In this document: positions 12,361 to 22,384 of the stretch, piece by piece
Layout of the letters: every line of letters begins with the position of its first letter
How positions within the stretch are numbered: position 1 is the first letter of the stretch
Made by a program: the position numbers and the translations under genes
Notes under the pieces: generated by a model
The model's input: only the letters and a program-made list of their open reading frames with translations
The model's database searches: none
What the model was told of the DNA's origin: nothing
DNA from: Poecilobothrus nobilitatus
Lineage: Eukaryota; Arthropoda; Insecta; Diptera; Dolichopodidae
Assembly: GCA_947095535.1 (NCBI GenBank)
Contig: OX352773.1
Coordinates: 154,870,771 to 154,934,770 of the forward strand
Direction: 5' to 3'
Length of the DNA: 64,000 bases

Positions 12361-13187
12361 GCGAGGAAGAGTGCAGTAGAGTATACTGCGAAAACTCTGG
12401 GATACCCGTATGAACGTAATATACCCTGTTTCGATAAAACTTGACCGTCTTTTAAAAATTTTCAGATGTTTTAGTACCGACATTAACTACAGCGATACAT
12501 TTATGTAAATTGTGGAGTTGTACGACAGCTACCCGAATCTATTGCAGAAGCACAACCAAATTTTACAGAAGTTGTTGCCATAAAACTTGATCATCATTTA
12601 TAAGATTTTAGACGCCTAGCTTCAATAAGTTCCAAGAGGTGCAAGAAGCCTGAACCGGCTAATCTAAACCAACCAAAGTTTACAAAAGTTTTTGACATCT
12701 AACTCGACACCTCTTCACAAAATTTCAGATACCGAGCTTCAATAGACACTGAGTTATTCTCATTTAAACGGAGAAGTTGTATGGCAGCTACCCGAACCCG
12801 TCGCACCACCACAACCAAATTTTACAGAAGTTGTTGCCATAAAACTCATTTCATTGCAAAATTTCATATACCTAGCTTGAATAAATACTGAGTTATTTTC
12901 ATATAAATAAAGAAGTTGTATGGCAGCTACTCGAACCCGGTGCCCGAAAATGCTGGAAACTAACCAGTTTGCAAAAGTGACATTAAAAAAATTTCAGTCT
13001 CCTAGCTCCTTTATTTTTTAAGTTATCGTGCGGACGAGCGGGCGGACGTACACGGGTTAATCGACTCAGAATTCGATTCTGCGCCGATCTATACCTTTGA
13101 CACTATATCTAGCTCGACTTCTTTAAGGTGTCTGAAACGTAATGGCAAATTTATTATACCCTTGAACATATGTTCATACGGGTATCA
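12361..13187 (-). mobile_element. HB repeat (INE-1-like), most complete copy
   Basis: Minus orientation. The 5' terminus at 13172-13186 (gatacccgtatgaac when reversed) is itself part of a palindrome with the 'tatacccttgaac' at about 13157. Next come 'gtcgagctagatat', 'gatcggcgcagaatcg', 'tctgagtcgattaa' and 'gtccgcccgctcgtccg', the INE-1-like core. The interior has about four imperfect tandem units starting near 12515, 12636, 12773 and 12909 (period 121-137 bp), each carrying a variant of 'gcagctacccgaac' and 'accaaattttacagaag'. The 3' end has the inverted motif gatacccgtatgaac at 12401-12415, abutting a stem-loop with arms gcagta and tactgc at 12373-12389 and 'cttcctcgc'. Confidence 0.8.
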
Positions 13188-13189
13188 AT

Positions 13190-14970
13190 ATCATTCCAAG
13201 TTTTAAAGAACATCTAAAGTATACCGATTTATAAAGCAACATTCCCTATAGCAAACTGAAACACGAAAAAACAAAAAAAAAATTTAAATTTACTTTTAAA
13301 ATCTTATATCTCATTAAAATTTTCAAAATATTCCTGCTCAATGTTCATCCTTCATACGCCTGTAAAAATTTTTTTCAAATTAGAGTCATTATTTAATATT
13401 ACTATAAATAAAACAGATCCTTTAAAAGGAAGGAAAGCTAATGTACGTCTCCTTCTATATTTTTTTTTTATAATACTTCTGAAAATTTGGTTTAAAAATT
13501 AAGTAAGCAAACTTATTGCTCGTTTCATTTTATATCTTATTCCTGAAAATTTGTTTTAAAAACAGATATTCAACATTTTTTTTTTTATAAAACTTTATTT
13601 TTGAATTTAAAAGACAAAAGCAATTAAAATTTTCGTAAAATTTCTTTAAAAAAAAAAAAATTATTTTTAACAATTCTGAATTACTTGAAAGATAAAAATA
13701 ATACTTACCAGTCATTTTCTAGTCTAGTTCATATTTACAGTCAGTTTCATTTTAATCCTTTTAAAGATACCCATTTTGTTGCCGTCTCTGACTCAATAAC
13801 TGATAAAAAAACCAAAAATTACTATAAAGAAAAAAAATTTTTTTTTTGGTTTCTCAAGATAATGTCAAAAGTATTTAAAGATTAAATATCCAGAAAAAGA
13901 CTAGATCTAATGACCAATTAAAAGTTACTTTCCATTTAATCTTTAAATTTTAAGTGTATAAAATAATTATCTACAAATGGCTAAACATATTTAATAGTGA
14001 AGTTATTTAAGATTAATTTATTACAAAAAAAAAGAAGTTTTTTTCTATTTAACATATAAATCTTTCAATTTTTGAACCTATCTACAAATAAATCTTTTTT
14101 CAAAAATACCAATTAAGTGGATTATACACGATACAATGGTTGTTTAATATGTTGTTGTACTGTTGGCTCTAAGAAAATATCAAGTGTTTTTTATATATTG
14201 AAATTTTTAATATTTAAAAAAGCCTTTAAACAATTTAAACACCAATAATAAAAAAAAATTTTCTGGTTTTTTTATTTTTTAAGGTTACCATTTTATTATT
14301 ACAAAAAGTTTCATCTTTTACTAACGAAATAAAAGTGTTTTGTAATTTTTCATTTTAAGACTTTCTATTGTAGTTAACCTATTATTGTCTTTTTCTTTTG
14401 TGTAAGGTTTTTTTTTTTTTGCAAAGTTTTCTTTGTTTTGTAAAATTTTCTTTGTTTTTACTCTTAAATGTTGCTTAAATGTTGTTCTTGTTATTCTAAT
14501 ATAAAAACGAATCCTTATTTTAAGTAATGTGTTTCTAATATAAGAGAATAAATAAGTTTTTCTACAAGGACTATAAAAAATTTAAAATAATGTCTTAAGA
14601 AATTTGTTGAAGGAAATAAACTTTCAACTTGCTTTATTTATTATAATCTTATTTTTACTCTTTCTATTTATATTATACACAAACAAACAAACGTTGTTAT
14701 AAAAAAAAAGTGTAAAATATGAAATGGATATTAATTCAACTCTCCCGAATTATTAGAAAATCAAATATTATTAAAATTAACTTAATTTTTCCTAATAATT
14801 CTCTATTTATAAAAAAGTCTATTGTTTCTATTTTAATTTCTAATTAAATTTCTAGTCAATTGACTTTCATTTCCTTGTCCAATGGTTGGGTTCTAAAAAT
14901 ACAAAACTTAAAATTTTTTGAAAAATGTAACATTTTAATACAAATTTTAATCGAACCTAATTTAATATCG
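13190..14970. other. No recognised feature
   Basis: AT-rich with strong poly-A/T runs at about 13460, 13580, 13650 and 14410. Short open frames here are rich in Lys, Asn, Phe and Ile from base composition. No gene supported. Confidence 0.55.
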
Positions 14971-14974
14971 AAAG

Positions 14975-15502
14975 ACGCTGGAGAGGAGCTGTACAAGCAC
15001 CATTACTCCATCAACGTATTGGACTTTAACCCACTAAATACAACGTGCTTTTCTGACCAAACAATAGGTTATGGGATGTTCTACTTAAATCAATGTAAAG
15101 TGAAAATATATTCATCATCAATTTTAAGGAATACATGAGGTGGAAGTTGGTTCCACATTAGTGATATTCGATACACAAACAAATTAACATATGCTGAATT
15201 ATGCCATCTAGGAATTTGAACTACATAGGGGTGAGCAGTGGATGATCTCCTTGTTACTTTTTGAAAAATTTTGAGTGACTTTTTATGTCGTCAGAGCAAG
15301 TACCCACTCCTACGAAATATAAAAAGAGAAAAAGAACCTACTAAGCGTCAGAGACCCAGTGGAGAGAATGCGCAGGTAACATAGGGACCATTTATTAAAG
15401 AAATTGCTCTATTTTGCACTTTATCGAAAAATCCCTATGCCGTTTTAAAAGTTCCGACCCAAATATGTGCATTATACTTCATCTTTGGACACTTTGTAAA
15501 TA
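14975..15502 (-). pseudogene. Non-LTR retrotransposon ORF2 C-terminus, decayed
   Basis: The minus strand, read from 15502 down, gives pieces of the region after the reverse transcriptase of insect non-LTR elements. 'PKMKYNAHIWVGTFKTA' is like the family's 'PxxEYCSxxWxG'. It is followed by 'FDKVQNRAISLI', like 'LDRVQRRAIRLI'. Then come 'AHPYVVQIPRW' and 'YRISLMWNQLPPHVF', like the conserved terminal 'R...LWNSLPxxVFP'. Several in-frame stops (after FKTA, and near 'SPLGL') show it is dead. The last ~110 bp (14975-15085) are shared with 63870-63975 and probably form the end of the ORF or the 3' UTR. Clade not assigned; Jockey-like is my guess. The 92-codon plus-strand frame overlapping it at 14860-15138 is incidental. 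Confidence 0.72.
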
Positions 15503-15504
15503 TT

Positions 15505-16133
15505 GAGAAGATAAGAAGTAGGTTTGTATTTATAATTTCTTATATTTTTAATTTGAGATCATAACTTTTTTTTAACTTTTATTTAATATTTTTAATTTCA
15601 TTCTGCTTACAATCAAAAAAAAACTTTATAAAAATTTTTTAAAATCAAAGTAGTTTAATGTTTCGCTGTAGGTATACTACCACCAAAAACCCAATTTTAT
15701 TTATCATATCAGTAAAGTACTAGAAAAAGGTACAAAAGCTTTCATGGATTGTCAAAAATTATATTATAATGAAGCTCTCAATGATAAAGTAAAAATCTTA
15801 ATCTTATTATACCAAGTATTTCATATGCTGTTCAATATTAGCGCAAGGAAAATGGAAAAATTCAGAAAATTTTAACGGAAACGCATAAGAATCTGTGTAA
15901 CGTTACATAGAAAATCAAAAACTTGGTAGTTCGTTTTTCTACTCTAATAAATATTTGTACTGTAAAGCAAATATTATAAGTTTCGATAATTTTTTAATAA
16001 AATATTATTCGCAATCATTTTAAAAGAACTCTTAACATGTTAGAAAATAGTTTAATATTAAATATGTATTACAATAACGAAGAGTATATTAAAAATACAT
16101 TAAAAACACCTAGTTCATTAAGCCCAAACAATT
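15505..16133. other. AT-rich spacer
   Basis: Nothing recognised. It separates the non-LTR relic from an HB copy. Confidence 0.55.
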
Positions 16134-16135
16134 TT

Positions 16136-16614
16136 GATACCCGTATGTACGTATGTTTATGGAAATAATAAATTCGTCATTATGTTTGTGACACCTACGG
16201 ATACCAAACTAAATATAGGCTGAAGTGTATGGATCAGATCAGAATCGAATTCTGAGCCGATTAAACCATGTACACTCGACATGTTATGTCGAGTTATAAC
16301 TTCTTCTCGACCTAAAACCTTCTGTGAAATTTGGTTGGTGGTAGATATTGGAACACAACTAAACTAGATATCTGAAATCTTATAAAAGATAATCAAGTTT
16401 TATAGCAACAACTTCTGTAAAATGTGTTTGGTTGGGAGCGACAGGGCCGACTAGCTGTAAATATAAATTTAAACAAATATATTTCAGTACTTAATTAAGT
16501 AAAATATCTAAAATTTGATAAAAGATGATCAAGTTTTATGGTAACAGCATATATTTTGCTCGTACCGTTATTCCTTACTTGACACAGTCTACTCTACTGC
16601 ATTTTTTCTCGTTT
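16136..16614 (+). mobile_element. HB repeat (INE-1-like), single-unit copy
   Basis: Starts with 'gatacccgtatgtacg', followed by 'gatcagatcagaatcg' and 'tctgagccgattaaacc', the INE-1-like core, then a short interior with 'agcaacaacttctgtaaaa'. It ends with the degenerate stem-loop acagtctactctactgc and 'ctcgtttta' near 16612. Orientation is opposite to the copy at 12361. The distal inverted motif is largely eroded. Confidence 0.75.
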
Positions 16615-16730
16615 TATCTTAACTTTAAAGTATATATTTAAAACTAAGAGCATATCCCTCTATTATATCACTATATTAGATGGGCTACATTCAAGTGTAC
16701 ATAAATAAAATTTATGATATTTAGACTAAT

Positions 16731-17817
16731 CTATTAAAATATGGCATGTTTATTCCTGAAAAAGATAAAGAATTATCATCAAACTATTGCTTTTTGGATA
16801 ATTCATAAAAATGCGCATGAAACAACTTCAATATAACAATAGAATTGGTTTAAGTTACATTAGTAGAGTTTAGATTAAGTATAGTTCTTGTTTAATTTTA
16901 AGCTCATATAAATTTTAGTAAAAAAAATTTTTAACGAGTTTTATTTTTTTTAAGTTTCTAAAATAACAAAAAAATATTATAAAATTTTGAATATTGATAG
17001 TATGTAAATAATATTGTGGAAAAAACTAAACAAATTAAATAACTATGGACTTTAGTTCTAAATAAATTAAGAAATAATATTAGTTTTATAAAACAAAAAA
17101 AAAAAAAAATATGTTCAAATTTTTTTTCTTTTTGTTTTTAACTTTTATCTTATTTTCTTGTTTCATTTCGTTTACAATTCGAAAAAACTTTTTATAAAAC
17201 TAATATTATTTCTTAATTTACTTAAAACTAAAGCCTTAACATAGTTATTTTTTTTTTTTTAATGTATTTCTCTGCCACATAAATGTGGACAGGCAATTAC
17301 ACATCCTTTCCTGTTCAGGCGTGGCTGTACATGTCGTAAGTGGGAATAACTCTTACGATGTGTGTGGGATTCGAACCCACACTCCCTCGGTGTTTTCAAC
17401 GTATTTTATACGCTCTTACCTACTAGGCCACCGAGGCCCCCCTTAACATAGTTATTTAATTTGTTTAGTTTTTTCAATATGTAAATAATATATAAATAAA
17501 TATGTATGTAAATAATATACTATCCATATTCTTATTTATTACTTTTATAGCCAAAATTTTATTATGATTTTTTTTTTGGAAAATTTCCATAAAAAACAAA
17601 AATATTTTTAGACTGTTTTTATTAAAATAAAATTTATACTAGCTCAAATTTAATTTAGAACTACACTTAATCTAAACCTAACTAACTTAACCTAAATCTA
17701 TATTCTATTGATATATTACAATTATTTTATTCGTAATTTTATGAACTATGCTACCATCAATAGTTTTGTTGATAATTGTTTAACCCTTTCAAGAATAAAC
17801 ATGTCAAATTTTAATAG
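16731..17817. repeat. Long imperfect inverted repeat (foldback) with SINE in right arm
   Basis: The left arm, about 16731-17095, is the reverse complement of the right arm, about 17186-17817, once the SINE at 17250-17441 is removed. Matching anchors: 'ttttataaaactaatatt' (17190) pairs with 'aatattagttttataaaa' (about 17075); 'atttaatttgtttag' (17452) pairs with 'ctaaacaaattaaat' (about 17026); 'acttaatctaaac' (17665) pairs with 'gtttagattaagt' (16868); 'aataaacatg' (17793) pairs with 'catgtttatt' (16745). The loop is about 90 bp. By eye the arms are roughly 70-80% identical. No transposase coding seen. It could be a foldback transposon or an inverted duplication. Confidence 0.8.
17235..17456 (-). 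mobile_element. SINE-1, complete, with 15-bp target duplication
   Basis: tRNA-derived SINE on the minus strand. The head lies at 17441 and the A-tail appears as poly-T at 17250-17260. The 15-bp duplication cttaacatagttatt flanks it exactly, at 17235-17249 and 17442-17456. A-box and B-box (ggattcgaacccacac in plus-strand text, about 17368) are recognisable, as is the body hairpin region 'cacataaatgtgg'. It inserted into one arm of the palindrome, so it is younger than that structure. Confidence 0.9.
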
Positions 17818-17819
17818 TT

Positions 17820-18648
17820 CAAATGTTCAAAAAATATATTAAATGAAATTAGGTGTTGCATATTTTTAGGAGAAAGTAAAAAATATCAAAATTAAATCTG
17901 GCCACTTTAAAAAAATTTTTTTTTTTATATTTGATAATTTGATATTTGATAATAAATTATAATTTGATTTATATTTGATATTTGATAATTTTTTATATTT
18001 GATTTTTTTTATTTGACATTTTGTAAAAAAAACTCTTACGTACATAACAACTTAAAAAACTCTTACAAACATAACTTTTTTTAAGTCTTTCTAGCGTGTG
18101 ACTTTATAAAAAACATACATTAGAGTAATTTTCAACACGTTTTAAATGTAATTAAATTTAAATCAAATTCAATTTACATTTACACTTAAATTACTCAATA
18201 TTAGTTGTAATATTGTAAAATATTAATTAAGGCATCTTAATTAATTACTTGAAAATAATGTCAAAATATACGCTACAAAATTTAAAAAAAAAAAAAAAAT
18301 CAGAAATATTTCTTTTATTAAAAATAAAATGATTTAAAGTTTTCATAACTAACTTAAAATGTAAAAGGAATGCTGCTATAATTTTTACACTATGATATAA
18401 AAACTTGGAAAACAAAAGACTTATAAAAATTATCTTGATTTTTTTTTTTAATTATAAACTTTTAACTATAAAAATGTTTTTAAGCCTTTCTGCAACTTAG
18501 AATACAAATAAAACTTGTAAATTTTTATTTTAAATCGCAGAAATGATAATAGGTATGTTACACTTTAAAACAATAACTTTATCATCAACCAGTTACATAT
18601 TATTTTATTCTGAAATGGATTTAAATTTGCATATATCTATATAGGGTT
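17820..18648. other. AT-rich spacer with cryptic simple repeat
   Basis: Imperfect 'atatttgata' repeats occupy about 17925-18015. The rest is poly-A/T-rich and has no recognised gene. Confidence 0.55.
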
Positions 18649-18651
18649 GGG

Positions 18652-19331
18652 TACGAATGCTCGTATCTGAAAATCTCGTTTCATATAATCACGTTTCTTT
18701 TTTACTTTTTTTTTTAATTTGTAGCACAATTTTAACAACAAAGATATAAATATTAGAGGTCGGATATTTAAGCTCTAAAATACCTCCTAATTTTTTTTTT
18801 CATTCATTTTGCCAGATGAAAGCCTTTGATTGAAATGGTGGAGGCTGCTACCCCGAAAGCCTCGCTAAATAAATTATTGAAACCCTACTTTTGAATCCAA
18901 CTCTAAAATCCCTTCTAATTCAGAATATCACATATACTTATATATAATTATTGTGGAAAAGAGGGTAATCCTGATTTTGGACTTAATTCTAAAATCCCTC
19001 CTAATTTACAATCTCACATATACATATATATAAATATTCTGGAAAAAGATAATACTATGATTTCGAATGCAACCCTAAAATCTACCCTAATTCAGAATCT
19101 GACGTATACATAAATATTCTGTAAAAAGAGCAAAATCCTGATTTTGAATACAACTATAAAGTCCTTCCTATTATTATTCGATAAAAATTAAAAATTAGAA
19201 ATATTTTTTCTGTATTTTCTAAAAAAAAGGAGATTTACCGATATTAAAACAAAAACGAGATTTTAAGAAACGCGATTTTGATAAATGGGATTTTTATAAA
19301 ACGAGTTTTTGAGATACGAGCTGCATTCGTA
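18652..19331. mobile_element. 680-bp element with inverted termini and 85-bp tandem units
   Basis: The left end, tacgaatgctcgtatctg ... ctcgttt (18652-18680), matches the reverse complement of the right end, aaacgag ... gagatacgag then ctgcattcgta (about 19296-19331). A second inverted block, cgtttct / gaaacgcg, lies inside these. Between them four units carrying 'ctaaaatccctcctaatt', 'cagaatctcacatata' and 'attctggaaaaag' start at about 18902, 18988, 19073 and 19151, giving a period near 85 bp. No open reading frame and no clear target duplication. It looks like a MITE or foldback element. Its interior is related to the repeats at 8500-8965. Confidence 0.68.
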
Positions 19332-19334
19332 GCG

Positions 19335-20190
19335 CAGTGATAGTGAATTATATTTAGTATGCAATAAAACCAAACAATGTATAGGTGAAAAATTTAAATT
19401 TAAATAACTATAATGCTAAGTCAGTAAATCATATTAAACTAAAAATAAAATTACAATTATACATGTGAAGAAAATTTATGAAAATGAAATTTTTTTACAA
19501 TTTTCATCTATTTAACTCCTAAACAGACAATTATAATTATATGACAATCAGATTCTGAATTTAAATTAATTCTAAATAATTAAATAATAATGGTCATACA
19601 AAATAATCTGAAATTTAACTTTGATTTAAACAAAACGAAAATTAATATTTAATAAATGTTAAAATACAAAATAAAATTTAATGGGAATCTTCTTATGAAA
19701 TTTAAAACATAATAATAAATTAAATTTAAAGTGAAATTCTCATTTTTTATATCTTTATTCCTTTTTTTGTGTAAGTTTTAAATCATTTGTTTTTTTTTTG
19801 CTTTGCTCTTTATTTGAGTTTATTGTCAAAAATACATCGATTACATTGATGTTAAGGCATTCAGCTAAGTTCCTGAGGTATATTTTTTTTTTCTTTTTTT
19901 TTGTCTTCCTTCCCTTCGTTTATTTTCATAAATTTCCTTGTGAAGTTCTGAATTTTCACTTTACATACTGTCAGCAAGAAAACTAAATTTTCTACTTTTT
20001 TATGTTTTTCCAAATAAGCATTTCTTGGATTTTATTCTGATTAGGACTTCTACATTTTGTATCTTATCATCACGCTTGCTCTCTAATTTGGTTATTTGGC
20101 ATATCGTCATAGTTCTTATACCATAAAATGGTTCTATATTCTCTTTTATTTAATATTTTTTTTAGGATCCAGTAATATTTTACCTTGTTT
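19335..20190. other. AT-rich spacer
   Basis: No feature recognised. Poly-T tracts near 19790 and 19885. Confidence 0.55.
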
Positions 20191-20195
20191 TTGTT

Positions 20196-20376
20196 TATTC
20201 CCCCTGATGTCACATAAATGTGACAAGGAAATTATTCAGCTCTTCCTTTCCAGGTGGTGACTGTAAATGACTTAATAGGGAATTATTCTTACGACTTGTA
20301 TTGAATTCGAACCCACACTCCCTCGATATTTACAGTGTATTTTATACTTTTTTACCAATTAAAGCACCTAAGCCCC
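20196..20376 (-). mobile_element. SINE-1, diverged copy
   Basis: Minus-strand copy. The 3' body 'cacataaatgtgacaagga' lies at the left. B-box remnant 'ttcgaacccacactccctc' is at about 20308. The head 'gcacctaagcccc' at 20363-20376 is mutated from the usual ccaccgaggcccc. No clean target duplication was found. Confidence 0.8.
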
Positions 20377-20379
20377 TTT

Positions 20380-22290
20380 CCTTTTTTGTATTAGAATGTA
20401 CATGTAATTCTTTTTCTGCACTTGTGTTAGTGATCTTTTATTGTCAGAGTATATAATGATCTTTCAATTTTCGGGTATAGATACGGCTAAAGTTATTGGT
20501 TTTATCTAATATTTATATTTCTTTGCACTCTTGTTACCAATACTTAGTTTAGATTTTTTGTTACTAGTACTTAGTTTGGATTACTATTTTATAGGTATAA
20601 GTAAGGCAGCGATCTTTTGATATAGATTTATTGTGTTCCCCGTATATAATACTTCTGTCAGCCCTACTAAGAAACTGAAAATCTGGAGAGGATTTTTATG
20701 CTGGCAGTTTATGTTAGGTAAAGCAATTTGTTTCTAAGTGGAGCTCCTGATACCGTTACTTAGCTTTTACAATTTTTATATTATGTGCTTTAATAATTTT
20801 GTTTAGTTGTTCTTCTGTTTTTATTTTCTTTTAATTTCTATTAATACTAACATTTCATTCGACATTCACAATCGTTGTTTTGTCTTAATGTATTGATTAT
20901 GATTATTATTTGCAAAAAACGAAATACAAAATAAATATTTTTCTATAAACTAGAATAAAAACTGATATTTTCGTTTTTTTAATTTAAAAATATTGCTATT
21001 GTGTCTGACATTCAGTTTTGGATCATATTATAATCATCAAATCAGTTGTGTTTAATATTATTTGCTTTTATTATGACTTAAATTATGTGACAAAGATTAT
21101 CTGAGTTGTCAAAATAAAATAAAACAAAATAAAATCTAATCTTATATTATAGATTTATTACTTGTTGTACTTTTAAGTTTTGTTTTTTTTTTTTTGCTGT
21201 ATGAAAATGGGAAAATTAAGTTAGAGTAGGTAGTTGAAGGTCGTATTCTTGCAAAATTTTATTACACAAAAAAAATTTCTCAACACAAGATGTGTTATAT
21301 GAGAATATAAGAAAATGCAAGTAAGGCTTTCTTTTTTTTTTTTTGTAAGAAAATATTAGAATAATCCCTGAATACCATACCATAAAATACAAGGTGTTTA
21401 ATAAAAACTGTAATTCGTTTTTTAAAACATATGAGGAAAACAATTTAGAGGGTAAAGGAGGGTAAAAAAATCAAACCATTTTTGATTCATTTATGATGAA
21501 AAATGAATCGTTTACAGTAATATAATTAAGTTAGAGGCCCTGTAGCTGGTGTGTAAGTATATTTTACTGTGTTTTACATCTAAATTACAAAAAATTCGTA
21601 TGTAATTCAAAATTTCTTGATTCCAAAAGAAAATAAAAAAATTATGATTCTAAACTTACATATTATGTATGTTATATGTTAATTTTGTAATAGAAAAATC
21701 GTATCCAAATATGTTCTTGTATTTAAAACTTAGTGGAATGTCATAATACTTAGTGGAATGTCATACCCATACACTAATCAAAACTACTAAATTATAATTA
21801 TATAGATTTAAGGGATCCGTGGTACAATGACGACGAAACAAAACGCATTTAAACTTCAAAAAAGTCAGATATTCATATAAAAAAATTATATTATTGTAAC
21901 CATAAAATGTCAAAATATTCACTTTTATTACGATTTATACCACACCAGAATTAACCAGTTATGTATAACCAAACTATTTTGTTTAATAAAAAACAAAAAC
22001 ATAAAAGGTTTTCACGTAAAATTGCAAACCGGTCTTGCATCGTTGAATCAAAAGATTTGTGAAAATTTTTAAAAGAAATTGTTGTTGTTTTATGTCAAAA
22101 AAAATATGTAATGATATTTTATTCTCAAATCCTAAACATATTCTAGACCACAACCCTATTTCATATTTTTGAAGTTTGTTTTTATTTAATTTGACATTTT
22201 TAAAGCATATCAATTAAATATTCATGGAATGATATCAATAAATATTTCTCTAAACTAACCGACATTTCTATCAGCTGACAATTTTTTATA
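20380..22290. other. Mostly unrecognised, with a short repeat near 20.63 kb
   Basis: At about 20615-20670, 'agggctgacagaag' and 'acacaataaatcta' (minus strand) resemble 31340-31410. A stem-loop, gattcattt / aaaatgaatc, lies at 21483-21508. An 18-20-bp direct duplication, acttagtggaatgtcata, is at about 21729-21766. No gene supported. Confidence 0.45.
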
Positions 22291-22295
22291 CTTTT

Positions 22296-22382
22296 ACGAT
22301 TAGTCGAGTAGTACGAGTAGTCTCGTGTATATTAAAATTGCTTCTCCATTTGTATCATTTCGAAATAAGCATACTAGATATT
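22296..22382 (+). mobile_element. HB repeat 5'-end relic
   Basis: 'attaaaattgcttctcc' and 'tttcgaaataagcatact' followed by agata match 5430-5490 ('aaaattactcctccg', 'ctcgaaataagcgagct'). Only about 85 bp remain, with no core or 3' end. Confidence 0.6.
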
Positions 22383-22384
22383 AG

